From the NCBI RefSeq assembly GCF_003634705.1, contig NZ_RBWU01000003.1, positions 496,001 through 560,000 on the forward strand: a stretch of 64,000 nucleotides of DNA, in the 5' to 3' direction. Every line of letters begins with the position of its first letter. Position 1 is the first letter of the stretch. The notes beneath the pieces are model-generated. The model was not told where the DNA came from. It ran no database searches and saw only the letters and a program-made list of their open reading frames with translations. Source of the stretch: Actinomadura pelletieri DSM 43383. Lineage in GTDB: Bacteria > Actinomycetota > Actinomycetes > Streptosporangiales > Streptosporangiaceae. This document shows, piece by piece, positions 8,305 through 16,367 of this stretch. The position numbers were made by a program, and so were the translations under genes.

Positions 8305-9291
8305 TCACGGGTTGGGGCAGTTGAGATGGTCGGCGATCTCGGCAGCGGCAGCCTCGCCGTAGGCGCCGGTGAAACGGTCGAGGAACGCCTGGCGGGACAG
8401 GGTGTACTCCTGCGGGCCCGCGGATTCGAGCGCGTGCGCGGCGATGGTGTGGCCGACCTGCGCGGCGCGTTCGACGGGCAGGTTCCAGGAAAGCCCCGAC
8501 AGGAATCCCGCGCGGAACGCGTCACCGACCCCGGTCGGGTCGACGACCTTCTCGACGGGAAGGGCGGGGACGTGGACGCCCTCCCCGTCCTTGCGGTCGA
8601 TCACCACGCCCTTGGCGCCGAGGGTGGTGATCCGGGTGCCGACGCGGGACAGGATCTCCTCGTTGGACCAGCCGGTCTTCTCCTCGGCGAGGGCCTTCTC
8701 GTACTCGTTGCTGAACAGGTACTCGGCGCCGTCGATGAGGCGGCGGACGTCGGCGCCGTCCATGCGGGCGAGCTGCTGGGACGGGTCGGCGACGAACCGG
8801 ATGCCGCGGGTGCGGCACTCGTCGGTGTGCCGCAGCATCGCCTCGGGGTCGTTCGGGCTGATGACGACCAGGTCGAGGCCGCCGACGCGGTCGGCGACCG
8901 GCTGGAGCTCGATGGAGCGCGCCTCGCTCATCGCCCCGGCGTAGAACGTGGCGATCTGGTTCTGGTCCTGGTCGGTGGTGCACAGGAACCGGGCGGTGCG
9001 GTGCACCTCGGACACGTGCACGGACGCGGTGTCGACCGAGTGCCGTTCGAGCCAGGAGCGGTAGTCCGCGAAGTCGTCGCCGACGGCGCCGACGAGGATC
9101 GAGGAGTTGCCGAGGCTGCCCATGCCGAAGCAGATGTTGGCGCCGATCCCGCCGCGCCGGATGTCCAGTTCATCCACCAGGAAGGACAGCGACACCCGAT
9201 CGAGCTGGTCGGGAAGGAACTGGTCGGTGAATCTCCCTGGAAAGGTCATCAGATGGTCGGTCGCGATGGAACCGGTCACGGCGATGCGCAC
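8305..9291 (-). CDS. adoK: Adenosine kinase, PfkB family (AdoK-like)
   Basis: This 328-residue PfkB-family sugar/nucleoside kinase starts RIAVTGSIATDHLMTFPG. It has the N-terminal glycine motif GGIGANICFGMG and the C-terminal signature DPTGVGDAFRAGF with the catalytic Asp. Long stretches (SLSFLVDELDIRRGG, FYAGAMSEARSI, ADPSQQLARM) match what I recall of the M. tuberculosis adenosine kinase Rv2202c, which lies in the same neighbourhood near ctaC. It likely makes AMP from adenosine. GTG 9291 is preferred. The frame runs upstream to 9402 through a segment with no similarity. Confidence 0.88.
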   Translation of the reverse strand: MRIAVTGSIATDHLMTFPGRFTDQFLPDQLDRVSLSFLVDELDIRRGGIGANICFGMGSLGNSSILVGAVGDDFADYRSWLERHSVDTASVHVSEVHRTARFLCTTDQDQNQIATFYAGAMSEARSIELQPVADRVGGLDLVVISPNDPEAMLRHTDECRTRGIRFVADPSQQLARMDGADVRRLIDGAEYLFSNEYEKALAEEKTGWSNEEILSRVGTRITTLGAKGVVIDRKDGEGVHVPALPVEKVVDPTGVGDAFRAGFLSGLSWNLPVERAAQVGHTIAAHALESAGPQEYTLSRQAFLDRFTGAYGEAAAAEIADHLNCPNP

Positions 9292-9427
9292 GGCGTCGCT
9301 CTCCTCGTGGTCGTCCGGCTTTTCGCCGGCTGTGTCGAACCCGGAAAGAGTACTTACCCATCGCACCCTAGATCGGCGCCCGACAAGGGGCGACCGGGAC
9401 ACCTGACCGGCCGCCCCCGGGATCTCG

Positions 9428-9790
9428 TCAGTTGAAGGAGTCGCCGCAGGCGCAGGAACCCGACGCGTTCGGGTTGTCGATCGTGAAGCCCTGCTTCTCG
9501 ATCGAGTCGACGAAGTCGATGGTGGCGCCCGTGAGGTACGGCGCGCTCATCCGGTCGACGCGCACGGCCAGACCGCCGAAGTCCTGGATCTGGTCTCCGT
9601 CCATCTCCCGCTCGTCGAAGAACAGCTGGTAGATCAGGCCGGAGCAGCCGCCCGGCTGCACGGCGACACGCAGCGCAAGGTCGTCGCGGCCCTCCTGCTC
9701 GAGCAGGCCCCTGGCCTTCTCGGCGGCGGCGTCGGTGAGAATGACGCCCTGCTGCGTGGTCTCCTGCGTGGTCTCGCCTGAAACCGTCAT
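9428..9790 (-). CDS. erpA: A-type iron-sulfur cluster carrier (HesB/IscA/ErpA family)
   Basis: This 120-residue protein delivers Fe-S clusters to apo-proteins. The three conserved cysteines are present: one in GGCSGLIYQL and two in the C-terminal SCACGDSFN. A Thr/Gln-rich N-terminal tail (MTVSGETTQETTQQG) precedes the fold. ATG 9790 fits homologue length, although the frame is open to 9895. It lies between adenosine kinase and nadA. NadA needs a [4Fe-4S] cluster, and lipA further along uses two, so both are plausible clients. The symbol follows common actinobacterial usage, and the A-type subfamily is not certain. Confidence 0.88.
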   Translation of the reverse strand: MTVSGETTQETTQQGVILTDAAAEKARGLLEQEGRDDLALRVAVQPGGCSGLIYQLFFDEREMDGDQIQDFGGLAVRVDRMSAPYLTGATIDFVDSIEKQGFTIDNPNASGSCACGDSFN

Positions 9791-9969
9791 GTGTTCAGCT
9801 CCCGGGTCTCGCTGCGCCGCGCGCGGCGGCGGACTGTCGCTTGTACGCCTCTTCCCGTAGGACAACGTACCTCGCCACGGGCCCATTCCGCCCATGGCCC
9901 ATGTCTAACGTCTCGGCGCCGTGCGGTCTACGTCACATCCTCCCCCGCGTCCGGATGTGCAATCATTAG

Positions 9970-9984
9970 TCGTCAAAGCGACGA
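9970..9984. promoter_or_regulatory. Small inverted repeat upstream of nadA, possible operator
   Basis: TCGTC (9970-9974) and GACGA (9980-9984) form a 5 bp inverted repeat with a five-base spacer inside an AT-richer patch, 28 bases before the nadA start. NAD biosynthesis genes in actinobacteria are often controlled by NrtR-type repressors. Matching this site to that regulator is only a guess. Confidence 0.25.
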
Positions 9985-10012
9985 TAAGTCCCGTCGCGAA
10001 AGGAGAGACGCC

Positions 10013-11167
10013 GTGACGACCCCACTGCGCGACCTTCCGTTGCTCCTGCTCGGCGACGGCGCCGACCCCGCCAGCGAGCGGGGAGTGGACTGTCCCGGGG
10101 AACTGCCGCCGGCCTCCGACCCCGCCCTCGTCGAACGCGCCCGCGCCGCGAAGGCCGCGCTCGGCGACGAGGTGTTCGTGCTCGGCCACCACTACCAGCG
10201 GGACGAGGTCATCCAGTTCGCCGACGTGACCGGCGACTCGTTCAAGCTGGCCCAGCAGGCGGCGGCCCGCCCGGAGGCGCCGTACGTCGTGTTCTGCGGC
10301 GTCCACTTCATGGCGGAGTCCGCCGACATCCTGACCGCCGACCACCAGCGGGTGATCCTCCCCGACCTCGGCGCGGGCTGCTCGATGGCCGACATGGCGA
10401 CGTTCGACCAGGTCGAGGAATGCTGGGACGTCCTGGAGGACGCGGGCGTCGCGGACGACGTCGTCCCCGTCACCTACATGAACTCCTCCGCCGACATCAA
10501 GGGCTTCGTCGGCCGCCACGGCGGCGTCGTGTGCACCTCCTCCAACGCCAGGCGCGCCCTTGACTGGGCCTACTCCAAGGGCAAGAAGGTCCTGTTCCTG
10601 CCCGACCAGCACCTCGGCCGCAACACCGCCGTCCTGGAGATGGGCTTCTCGCTGGACGACTGCGTCGTCTACAGCCCGCACCGCCGCGAGGGCGGCCTCA
10701 CCCCGGCCCAGCTCCGCGACGCCAAGATGATCCTCTGGCGCGGCCACTGCTCCGTGCACGGCCGCTTCACGAAGGAGTCGGTGGACGACGTCCGCGCCCG
10801 CGTCCCCGGCGTGAACGTCCTCGTCCACCCCGAATGCCGGCACGAGGTCGTCACCGCCGCCGACCAGATCGGCTCCACCGAGTACATCATCAAGACCATC
10901 GCCGCCGCGGAGCCCGGCTCCTCCTGGGCCGTCGGCACCGAACTCAACCTCGTCCGCCGCCTCGCGAACACCCACCCCGACAAGAACATCATGTTCCTCG
11001 ACAAGACCGTCTGCTACTGCTCGACCATGAACCGCATCGACCTCCCTCACCTGGTCCTCTCCCTGGAGTCCCTGGCGGCCGGCAGAGTCGAGAACGTCAT
11101 CACGGTCGACGAGGAAACCACCCACTACGCCAAAAAGGCCCTGAACCAAATGCTCGCCCTCCCCTGA
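10013..11167 (+). CDS. nadA: Quinolinate synthase NadA
   Basis: NadA (384 aa) condenses iminoaspartate with dihydroxyacetone phosphate to quinolinate in de novo NAD synthesis, using a [4Fe-4S] cluster. Family motifs include VLGHHYQRDEVIQFAD, VFCGVHFMAESADIL, YMNSSADIKGF, CTSSNARRAL, FLPDQHLGRN and HPECRHEVV, with cluster cysteines in VFCGV, HPEC and VCYCST. GTG 10013 has AAGGAGAG five bases upstream, so the longer frame from 9791 is rejected. nadB and nadC are not adjacent. nadE, the last step of the pathway, lies at 57.3 kb. Confidence 0.95.
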   Translation: MTTPLRDLPLLLLGDGADPASERGVDCPGELPPASDPALVERARAAKAALGDEVFVLGHHYQRDEVIQFADVTGDSFKLAQQAAARPEAPYVVFCGVHFMAESADILTADHQRVILPDLGAGCSMADMATFDQVEECWDVLEDAGVADDVVPVTYMNSSADIKGFVGRHGGVVCTSSNARRALDWAYSKGKKVLFLPDQHLGRNTAVLEMGFSLDDCVVYSPHRREGGLTPAQLRDAKMILWRGHCSVHGRFTKESVDDVRARVPGVNVLVHPECRHEVVTAADQIGSTEYIIKTIAAAEPGSSWAVGTELNLVRRLANTHPDKNIMFLDKTVCYCSTMNRIDLPHLVLSLESLAAGRVENVITVDEETTHYAKKALNQMLALP

Positions 11168-11539
11168 CCAACCACCCGCAACCATCACACCGCGGTCCAC
11201 GACCCTGGAGGCCCGCCAGGGCCGTGGGAGGGTGCTCTGCCCATAAACACCGCAACCATCCGAACGCGACCGCCCGCAGTTCACGACGATGAAGGGCGCG
11301 CAGCGCCCGAAACAGGAGTGCACTGCAACGCAACACCCCGACCATCCGGACGAGACGACCTCAGCCCGCCTCCGCAACCCCGCGACGACCTCAACACTTG
11401 CGATCGCGTCCGAAGGCAGGTTCGAGCCTGCGAGAACCTGATCGCGCAGCGAGCCGCCAGGCGAGCCGAAGCGATGCCAGCGATCGCACGTGTTTCTCGA
11501 CGATGGAGGCCCGCCAGGGCCGAAGGAGGAGAGAAATAC
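11168..11539. repeat. Gene-free 372 bp region with stem-loops and dispersed repeat pieces
   Basis: No convincing gene lies between nadA and pspAB. A stem-loop at 11197-11227 (CCACG and CCCTGG arms, loop AGGCCCG) may terminate nadA. A second hairpin, GGGCGC-gca-GCGCCC, is at 11295-11309. The 19-mer beginning TGGAGGCCCGCC occurs at 11206-11224 and again at 11504-11522. GCAGCGAGCCGCCAGGCGAG at 11446-11465 recurs at 35183-35202. The stretch 11398-11500 is rich in short GCGATCGC-like and GCGAAGC-like words, as in REP-like mosaic elements. Confidence 0.6.
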
Positions 11540-12106
11540 CTAAAATACAGCTCCCCAGACGGGGAACCAGCGGCCCAGGTCTTCCTCGAAGGGGAGGTCG
11601 GCGCCTATGGCGCCGCGGATTTGGAGTTCCAGGGCGTTGTCGCGTTTGTCGCCTGGGAGGGGGGCGAAGGGGTAGAAGGTGCCTCGTTTGTAGAGGTAGA
11701 CGAGTGCGAGGCGTTGGCCGTCGGGGCCGCGGAAGCCGACCAGGGAGCACAGCAGGTGCGGGCCGAAGCCGTTGGATTCCAGGGTGGCGTTGACGGCGTG
11801 CAGGTCGGTGACGAGGTCGGGGAGTTCGTCGGGGCGGTGGGTGGCGAGGAGCCAGGTGTAGCCGTAGGCGTCCTCGGTGATCTCGACCTTGGGGCCCTCG
11901 TCGGCGTCGAGGAGGTCCTGGATGTCGCGTTGCAGTCGGGCGAACGCGCCGCCCTCCGCGGCGCGGAAGCACACCGAGCCGAGGCCGGTGGGGACGAAGC
12001 CCGCGGCCGCCTCCAGCGTGATGGCGGCCGTGGACAGGCCGAAGAGGCGGTCGAGGTCGGGTTTGGCGGGTTTGGAGCGGCCGAGCAGGGTGTCGAGGAA
12101 TCCCAT
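11540..12106 (-). CDS. pspAB: PspA-associated protein PspAB
   Basis: This 188-residue soluble protein has the family's typical start (MGFLDTLLGRSKPAKPDLDRLFGLSTAAITLE) and a conserved LLCSLVGFRGPDGQRLALVYLYKRGTFYPF segment near the C-terminus. I recognise it as PspAB, an uncharacterised partner that accompanies PspA, PspAA and HtpX in actinobacterial phage-shock-like operons. It begins two bases after the htpX stop and is the last gene of the operon. It probably takes part in the membrane-stress response, but its molecular role is not known. Confidence 0.82.
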   Translation of the reverse strand: MGFLDTLLGRSKPAKPDLDRLFGLSTAAITLEAAAGFVPTGLGSVCFRAAEGGAFARLQRDIQDLLDADEGPKVEITEDAYGYTWLLATHRPDELPDLVTDLHAVNATLESNGFGPHLLCSLVGFRGPDGQRLALVYLYKRGTFYPFAPLPGDKRDNALELQIRGAIGADLPFEEDLGRWFPVWGAVF

Positions 12107-12108
12107 GG

Positions 12109-13026
12109 TCAGGCTCCCCGGCTGAGTTGCGCGGAGATCTTGGAGAGCTGGGCGAGGCGCTTGTCCAGGGTCGGGTGCGTGGAGAACAGCGAGGAGACGC
12201 TGAAGCCCCTGCCGAACGCGGGGGTGAAGAAGAACGCGTTGAACGCCTGGGCGGCCCGTAGGTCCTTCGTCGGGATCCGGGCGATCTCCCCGTTGACCTT
12301 GGTCAGCGCGCTGGCCAAGGCCGAGGGACGGCCGGTGAGCAGCGCGGCGGCGCGGTCGGCGGACAGTTCGCGGTAGCGCGACAGCGCGCGGGTGAGCATG
12401 AAGCTGACGGCGTAGGCGAGGGCGCTGGCGGCGACCACGGCCAGCAGGATCAGGCCGGTGTTCTGGTCGTTGTCACGGCGGCCGAATCCGCCCCACAGGC
12501 CGACGTGGAGGCCGAACCGGGTGATGAGGCCGGCGCAGATGCCGAGGAACGAGGCGATCGTCATGACCGCGACGTCCTTGTGCGCGACGTGCGCCATCTC
12601 GTGCGCGAGCACGCCTTCCAGTTCGACGGGGTCGAGGCGGCGCAGCAGGCCGGTGGTGACGCAGACGACGGCCTTCTTCTGGTTGCGTCCCGTGGCGAAC
12701 GCGTTCGGCACGTCGGTGTCGGCGATCGCGACCCGGGGTTTCGGGGCGTCCGACAGGGCGCAGATCCGGTCGATGACACCGTGGAGTTCGGGTGCCTCGT
12801 CCGGGGTGACGACCCGGCCGTGCATCGCGAACAGCGTCATCTTGTCGGAGAAGAAGTACTGGGCGAGCAGGAACAGGGCGGCCACGGTCAGCGCGACGAA
12901 CGCCCACTCGGGCAGGAACACGAAGAAGGCTCCGACGGCGACGACGTAGACCAGCCCCAGCAGGAACATCGTCACGAGCATCCGTGAGGTCAGGCCCCGG
13001 TCGGAGGCGTAGCGCGTTCTGGCCAT
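12109..13026 (-). CDS. htpX: HtpX-like M48 membrane zinc protease
   Basis: This 305-residue protease probably degrades damaged membrane proteins. Two N-terminal helices (MLVTMFLLGLVYVVAVGAF and WAFVALTVAALFLLAQYF) precede the HEMAHVAHKD zinc motif. Two further helices follow, and the third ligand lies in RYRELSADRAAALL. Motifs AIADTDVPNAFATGRN and VVCVTTGLLRRLDPVELEGVL are typical of HtpX. ATG 13026 (MARTRYASDRGL) is chosen over the upstream in-frame start at 13062. It sits between pspAA and pspAB, the usual actinobacterial order. Confidence 0.92.
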   Translation of the reverse strand: MARTRYASDRGLTSRMLVTMFLLGLVYVVAVGAFFVFLPEWAFVALTVAALFLLAQYFFSDKMTLFAMHGRVVTPDEAPELHGVIDRICALSDAPKPRVAIADTDVPNAFATGRNQKKAVVCVTTGLLRRLDPVELEGVLAHEMAHVAHKDVAVMTIASFLGICAGLITRFGLHVGLWGGFGRRDNDQNTGLILLAVVAASALAYAVSFMLTRALSRYRELSADRAAALLTGRPSALASALTKVNGEIARIPTKDLRAAQAFNAFFFTPAFGRGFSVSSLFSTHPTLDKRLAQLSKISAQLSRGA

Positions 13027-13112
13027 GCGGGCACCCCCTGTGCTTCCCGTTGCGGTGTTCACTTGGGTTAACGCCCGGGACCCGGCTTTTGTGCCTGACC
13101 GTCCGGTTCGGC

Positions 13113-13391
13113 TCAGTCGGGAATCAGTCCTTCGTCACCGAGCATGGAGCGCACCTCGTCGATGTGCGCGTCGGCCGGGGGGAGGATCAGTTCGGACGGC
13201 GCGAGGCTGTCCGGCGGCAGCGGCCTGCCCACCTTGCGGACGTTCTCCAGCAGCGCGTGGAGCGCGGAGCGGAACGCCGTCTCGTCACCCGACTCGATCG
13301 CCGACTCCAACTCGTCGTCGAGCGTGTTCAAAGACGACAGATCCTCGTCGGCCACGTCCAGCTGGCCTTCGCCCATCAGGCGGACGATCAC
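13113..13391 (-). CDS. pspAA: PspA-associated protein PspAA
   Basis: This 92-residue protein starts VIVRLMGEGQLDVADEDL and is otherwise acidic and helical. GTG 13391 overlaps the pspA stop as GTGA, which fixes the start and indicates translational coupling. Length and N-terminus match the PspAA family found directly after pspA in actinobacteria. It probably binds or modulates PspA at the membrane. Confidence 0.87.
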   Translation of the reverse strand: MIVRLMGEGQLDVADEDLSSLNTLDDELESAIESGDETAFRSALHALLENVRKVGRPLPPDSLAPSELILPPADAHIDEVRSMLGDEGLIPD

Positions 13392-14191
13392 TGGGCACCC
13401 CCGGGGTTCTGCGGCCACTGCGCCTGCTGGGGGGTGTCCTGCTGCTGCGGCTGCGCGGTCGGCGAGCCCTGGTTCAGCTCCTTGGGCGCGGGGCCCTGAC
13501 CGAGCTCGGCCTTGAGACGTTCCAGCTCGAGGTCGACGCCGGGGCCCGAGCCCATCCGGTCGAGTTCGGCCTGGATGTCGTCCTTCGGGCCGGAGAAGTC
13601 CTCCAGGGCGCCGGAGGCCAGCAGCTCGTCGATCGCTCCGGCGCGGGCCTTCATGGTGTCGGTCTTCTCCTCGGCGCGCTGGATCGCGAGGCCGACGTCG
13701 CCCATCTCCTCGGAGATGCCGGAGAACGCCTCGTTGATCTTGGTCTGCGCCTCGGCGGCGGTGTAGGTCGCCTTGATCGTCTCCTTGCGGGTGCGGAAGG
13801 AGTCGACCTTGGCCTGCAGGCGCTGGGAGGCGAGCGTGAGCTTCTCCTCCTCGCCCTGCAACTGCTGGTACTGGCCGCGCAGGTCGTTCAGCTGGCTCTC
13901 CAGCCCGGCGCGGCGGGTCAGCGCCTCGCGGGCGAGGTCCTCCCGGCCGACCTGCAGGGCCTTCTTCCCCTGGTCGGTCAGCTTGGTCTGCTGCTGCTCG
14001 AGCTGGTTGATCTGCAGCTCGAGACGCTTGCGCGAGGTGGCGACGTCGGCGACCCCCCGACGGACCTTCTGCAGCATCTCCAGCTGGCGCTGGTAGGAGT
14101 AATCGAGGGTCTCGCGGGGATCCTCCATGCGGTCCAGGGCCCTGTTCGCCTTGGACTTGAAGATCATCGACATTCGCTTCATCACGCTCAT
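13388..14191 (-). CDS. pspA: PspA/IM30/Vipp1 family membrane-stress protein
   Basis: This 267-residue ESCRT-III-like protein is coiled-coil over most of its length (about residues 25-220, with ETLDYSYQRQLEMLQKVRRGVADV and long Lys/Glu/Gln heptads). An amphipathic N-terminal helix, MKRMSMIFKSKANRALDRME, binds membranes. The C-terminus is a disordered Pro/Gln tail (QPQQQDTPQQAQWPQNP) of about 40 residues, which is not part of the fold. It heads the operon pspA-pspAA-htpX-pspAB, maintaining membrane integrity under envelope stress. The upstream region is shared with a divergent DUF3043 gene. Confidence 0.92.
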   Translation of the reverse strand: MSVMKRMSMIFKSKANRALDRMEDPRETLDYSYQRQLEMLQKVRRGVADVATSRKRLELQINQLEQQQTKLTDQGKKALQVGREDLAREALTRRAGLESQLNDLRGQYQQLQGEEEKLTLASQRLQAKVDSFRTRKETIKATYTAAEAQTKINEAFSGISEEMGDVGLAIQRAEEKTDTMKARAGAIDELLASGALEDFSGPKDDIQAELDRMGSGPGVDLELERLKAELGQGPAPKELNQGSPTAQPQQQDTPQQAQWPQNPGGAQ

Positions 14192-14272
14192 CGCGCGGCG
14201 CCGGTCCCTTCGTGCTGTCGCCTCAGTCGTGAACTGGGCTCAATGACCACTGCTGGGGTTCTTATCACCCTA

Positions 14273-14284
14273 CGCGTTAACGCG
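14273..14284. promoter_or_regulatory. 12 bp perfect palindrome between the divergent pspA and DUF3043 genes
   Basis: CGCGTTAACGCG is a perfect palindrome 82 bases upstream of pspA and 40 bases upstream of the DUF3043 gene. It could be an operator for either promoter. It does not fit the CGC-N5-GCG spacing I recall for ClgR, the known psp activator in some actinobacteria, so no regulator is assigned. Confidence 0.3.
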
Positions 14285-14323
14285 CGAGGCAGCCACGATG
14301 TTCGCAGCCGGTAGTCTGATCCC

Positions 14324-14899
14324 GTGTTCAAGCGTCGTACCCAAGAGGCCCCGCCGAATCCTCCTCAGGTAGTAAAGCCGGGAGGCAAGGGTCGTCCCAC
14401 GCCCAAGCGCAGGGAGGCCGAGAAGCGGCGCCGTCAGCCGATCACCGCGCCGGCCAACCGTAAGGAGGCCTACCGGAAGGTCAGGGAGCGGCAGGCGGCC
14501 GAGCGCGCCAAGGCCCGCGAGGGCATGGCGAAGGGCGACGAGAGGCACCTGCTCAAGCGCGACAAGGGCCCGGTCAGGCGACTCGCCCGCGACTATGTGG
14601 ATGCGCGCCGCACCGTCGGCTCGTACCTGATGTACGCCATGTTCGCGGTCGTGCTGCTGAGCATGTTCCCCATCCCGGTGGCCCGGCTGCTGGTGCTGTT
14701 CGCGCCGCCTCTGCTGCTTCTGGTGGTGTTCGGCGAGGGTCTGATGCTCAGCCGCGGGGTCAAGAGGCTGGCCGCGGAGCGTTACCCGGACGAGGACGCC
14801 AAGGGCGTCGGGCTGTACGCGGCGATGCGCGCCATGCAGATCCGCCGGCTCCGCGTCCCGAACCCGCAGGTGCGGATCGGCGAGAAGGAGAAGGTCTGA
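14324..14899 (+). CDS. DUF3043 domain membrane protein
   Basis: This 191-residue protein has a strongly basic N-terminal half (KPGGKGRPTPKRREAEKRRRQP and further Lys/Arg-rich blocks to about residue 100), two transmembrane helices (YLMYAMFAVVLLSMFPIPVA and LLVLFAPPLLLLVVFGEGLM), and a basic tail. The arrangement and the RDYVDARRTVG motif just before the first helix are those of DUF3043, a family restricted to actinobacteria and of unknown function. It is divergent from the psp operon, and a close relation between the two is possible but unproven. Confidence 0.83.
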   Translation: MFKRRTQEAPPNPPQVVKPGGKGRPTPKRREAEKRRRQPITAPANRKEAYRKVRERQAAERAKAREGMAKGDERHLLKRDKGPVRRLARDYVDARRTVGSYLMYAMFAVVLLSMFPIPVARLLVLFAPPLLLLVVFGEGLMLSRGVKRLAAERYPDEDAKGVGLYAAMRAMQIRRLRVPNPQVRIGEKEKV

Positions 14900-14963
14900 C
14901 CGGCGGCCTCGCCGGGCCGGTCCGCTCGTAAGGCCTCGAACGACACACCACTAGGGTCGGGGC

Positions 14964-15965
14964 ATGGAGTTCCGAAACCTTGGCCGGAGCGGTCTGAAGA
15001 TCAGCGAGATCGCGTACGGCAACTGGCTCACCCATGCCTGGAGCGTCGAGGAGGACGCCGCGCACGCCTGTGTGCACGCCGCCCTGGACCAGGGCATCAC
15101 CACCTTCGACACCGCGGACGTCTACGCGCACACGCGCGCGGAGGAGGTCCTCGGACGCGCGCTCAAGGGGCAGCGCCGCGAGGGGCTGGAGATCTTCACG
15201 AAGGTCTTCTGGCCCACCGGGCCCGGCATGAACGACCGGGGGTTGTCCCGCAAGCACATCGTCGAGTCGATCAACGGTTCCCTCCGCCGTCTGGGCACCG
15301 ACTACGTGGACCTGTACCAGGCCCACCGGTTCGACCACGAGACGCCGCTGGAGGAGACGCTGCGGGCGTTCGACGACCTCGTCCGGCAGGGCAAGGTCCT
15401 GTACGTGGGCGTTTCGGAGTGGCGGGCCGAGGAGATCGAACGCGCCCTGAAGATCGCCGACGAGATGGGCCTGGACCGGATCGTCTCCAACCAGCCGCAG
15501 TACTCCATGCTGTGGCGGGTCATCGAGGAGGAGATCGTCCCGCTGTGCGAGAGCGAGGGCGTCGGCCAGATCGTCTGGTCGCCGATCGCGCAGGGCGTGC
15601 TGACCGGCAAGTACCGGCCGGGGCAGCCCCTGCCGGAGGGGTCGCGCGCCACCGACGACAAGGGCGGCGCCGACATGATCAGCCGTTACATGGACGACGA
15701 CCTGCTGACCCGCGTGCAGGAACTGAAGCCGATCGCGGACGATCTCGGCCTGTCGATGGCGCAGCTCGCGATCGCCTGGACGTTGCAGAACCCGAACGTG
15801 TCGGCGGCGATCGTGGGCGCGTCCCGTCCGGAGCAGGTCGCCGACAACGCCAAGGCCGCCGGGGTGAAGCTGGACGCCGACGTGCTGAAGCGGATCGACG
15901 ACGTTCTCGGCCCGGTCGTCATCCGTGATCCCGCGTTGACGGTGAGCCCGCCCCACCGTCCCTGA
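14964..15965 (+). CDS. Aldo/keto reductase (Kv-beta-like subfamily)
   Basis: This 333-residue NADPH-dependent TIM-barrel oxidoreductase starts MEFRNLGRSGLKISEIAYGNW, typical of AKRs related to potassium-channel beta subunits. The catalytic Asp and Tyr are in FDTADVYAHTRAEEVLG, the Lys in IFTKVFWP, and the His in YQAHRFD. The NADPH-binding end carries AAIVGASRPEQVADNAKA. The substrate cannot be predicted. It appears monocistronic, with its own terminator at 15986-16014. Confidence 0.93.
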   Translation: MEFRNLGRSGLKISEIAYGNWLTHAWSVEEDAAHACVHAALDQGITTFDTADVYAHTRAEEVLGRALKGQRREGLEIFTKVFWPTGPGMNDRGLSRKHIVESINGSLRRLGTDYVDLYQAHRFDHETPLEETLRAFDDLVRQGKVLYVGVSEWRAEEIERALKIADEMGLDRIVSNQPQYSMLWRVIEEEIVPLCESEGVGQIVWSPIAQGVLTGKYRPGQPLPEGSRATDDKGGADMISRYMDDDLLTRVQELKPIADDLGLSMAQLAIAWTLQNPNVSAAIVGASRPEQVADNAKAAGVKLDADVLKRIDDVLGPVVIRDPALTVSPPHRP

Positions 15966-15985
15966 CCGGCGCCGACGGGCTCGAC

Positions 15986-16014
15986 GAGGGGCGCCTCAGC
16001 CGCAGGCGCCCCTC
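15986..16014. terminator. Stem-loop terminator after the aldo/keto reductase
   Basis: An 11 bp perfect stem (GAGGGGCGCCT with AGGCGCCCCTC) and seven-base loop lies 20 bases after the stop, between convergent genes. There is no long T-run. Confidence 0.65.
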
Positions 16015-16062
16015 CCGGCGGTACTCGTCCCGGCGTTCGCGGGTGCCTTCCCGCCCGCCCGG

Positions 16063-16269
16063 TCAGCCGGATTCGCTCGGTTCGTGCAGGCTCATCTCGT
16101 ACACGACCGTCTCGCCGTCAAGGAGCGTCACGGCGTCGACCGCGTCGGTGCGCAGCCCACGCCAGTTCTCGCCCAGCCAGCTCTCCGCGTCCGCCTGGCT
16201 GGGAAAGGTCTCCTCGGACATGCCCACCGTGCGCCCGTCCGCCTTCTCCAGGCGCCAGCTCCACGCCAT
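16063..16269 (-). CDS. Small conserved actinobacterial protein (68 aa), function unknown
   Basis: The 68-residue product reads MAWSWRLEKADGRTVG with a downstream QADAESWLGENWRGL segment and a two-strand C-terminus (AVTLLDGETVVYEMSL). I recognise this type of short acidic protein from many actinobacterial genomes but no function is known. ATG 16269 is chosen for its match to that N-terminus. It is monocistronic and convergent to the aldo/keto reductase. The protein has no signal peptide or cysteines. Confidence 0.7.
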   Translation of the reverse strand: MAWSWRLEKADGRTVGMSEETFPSQADAESWLGENWRGLRTDAVDAVTLLDGETVVYEMSLHEPSESG

Positions 16270-16367
16270 CGCGCTCGACCTCCCTCGTCGCGGTGAGACT
16301 AGTCCCTTGGCCGTGGGACGTCGTCTCCATCGCCGTCCATCGGTCCCCATCCATGGTCAACCCGGCG

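Noticed and set aside
9970..9984. A firm NrtR operator before nadA
   Set aside because: The inverted repeat is only 5 bp and the consensus recalled is uncertain, so it is listed only as a weak candidate.
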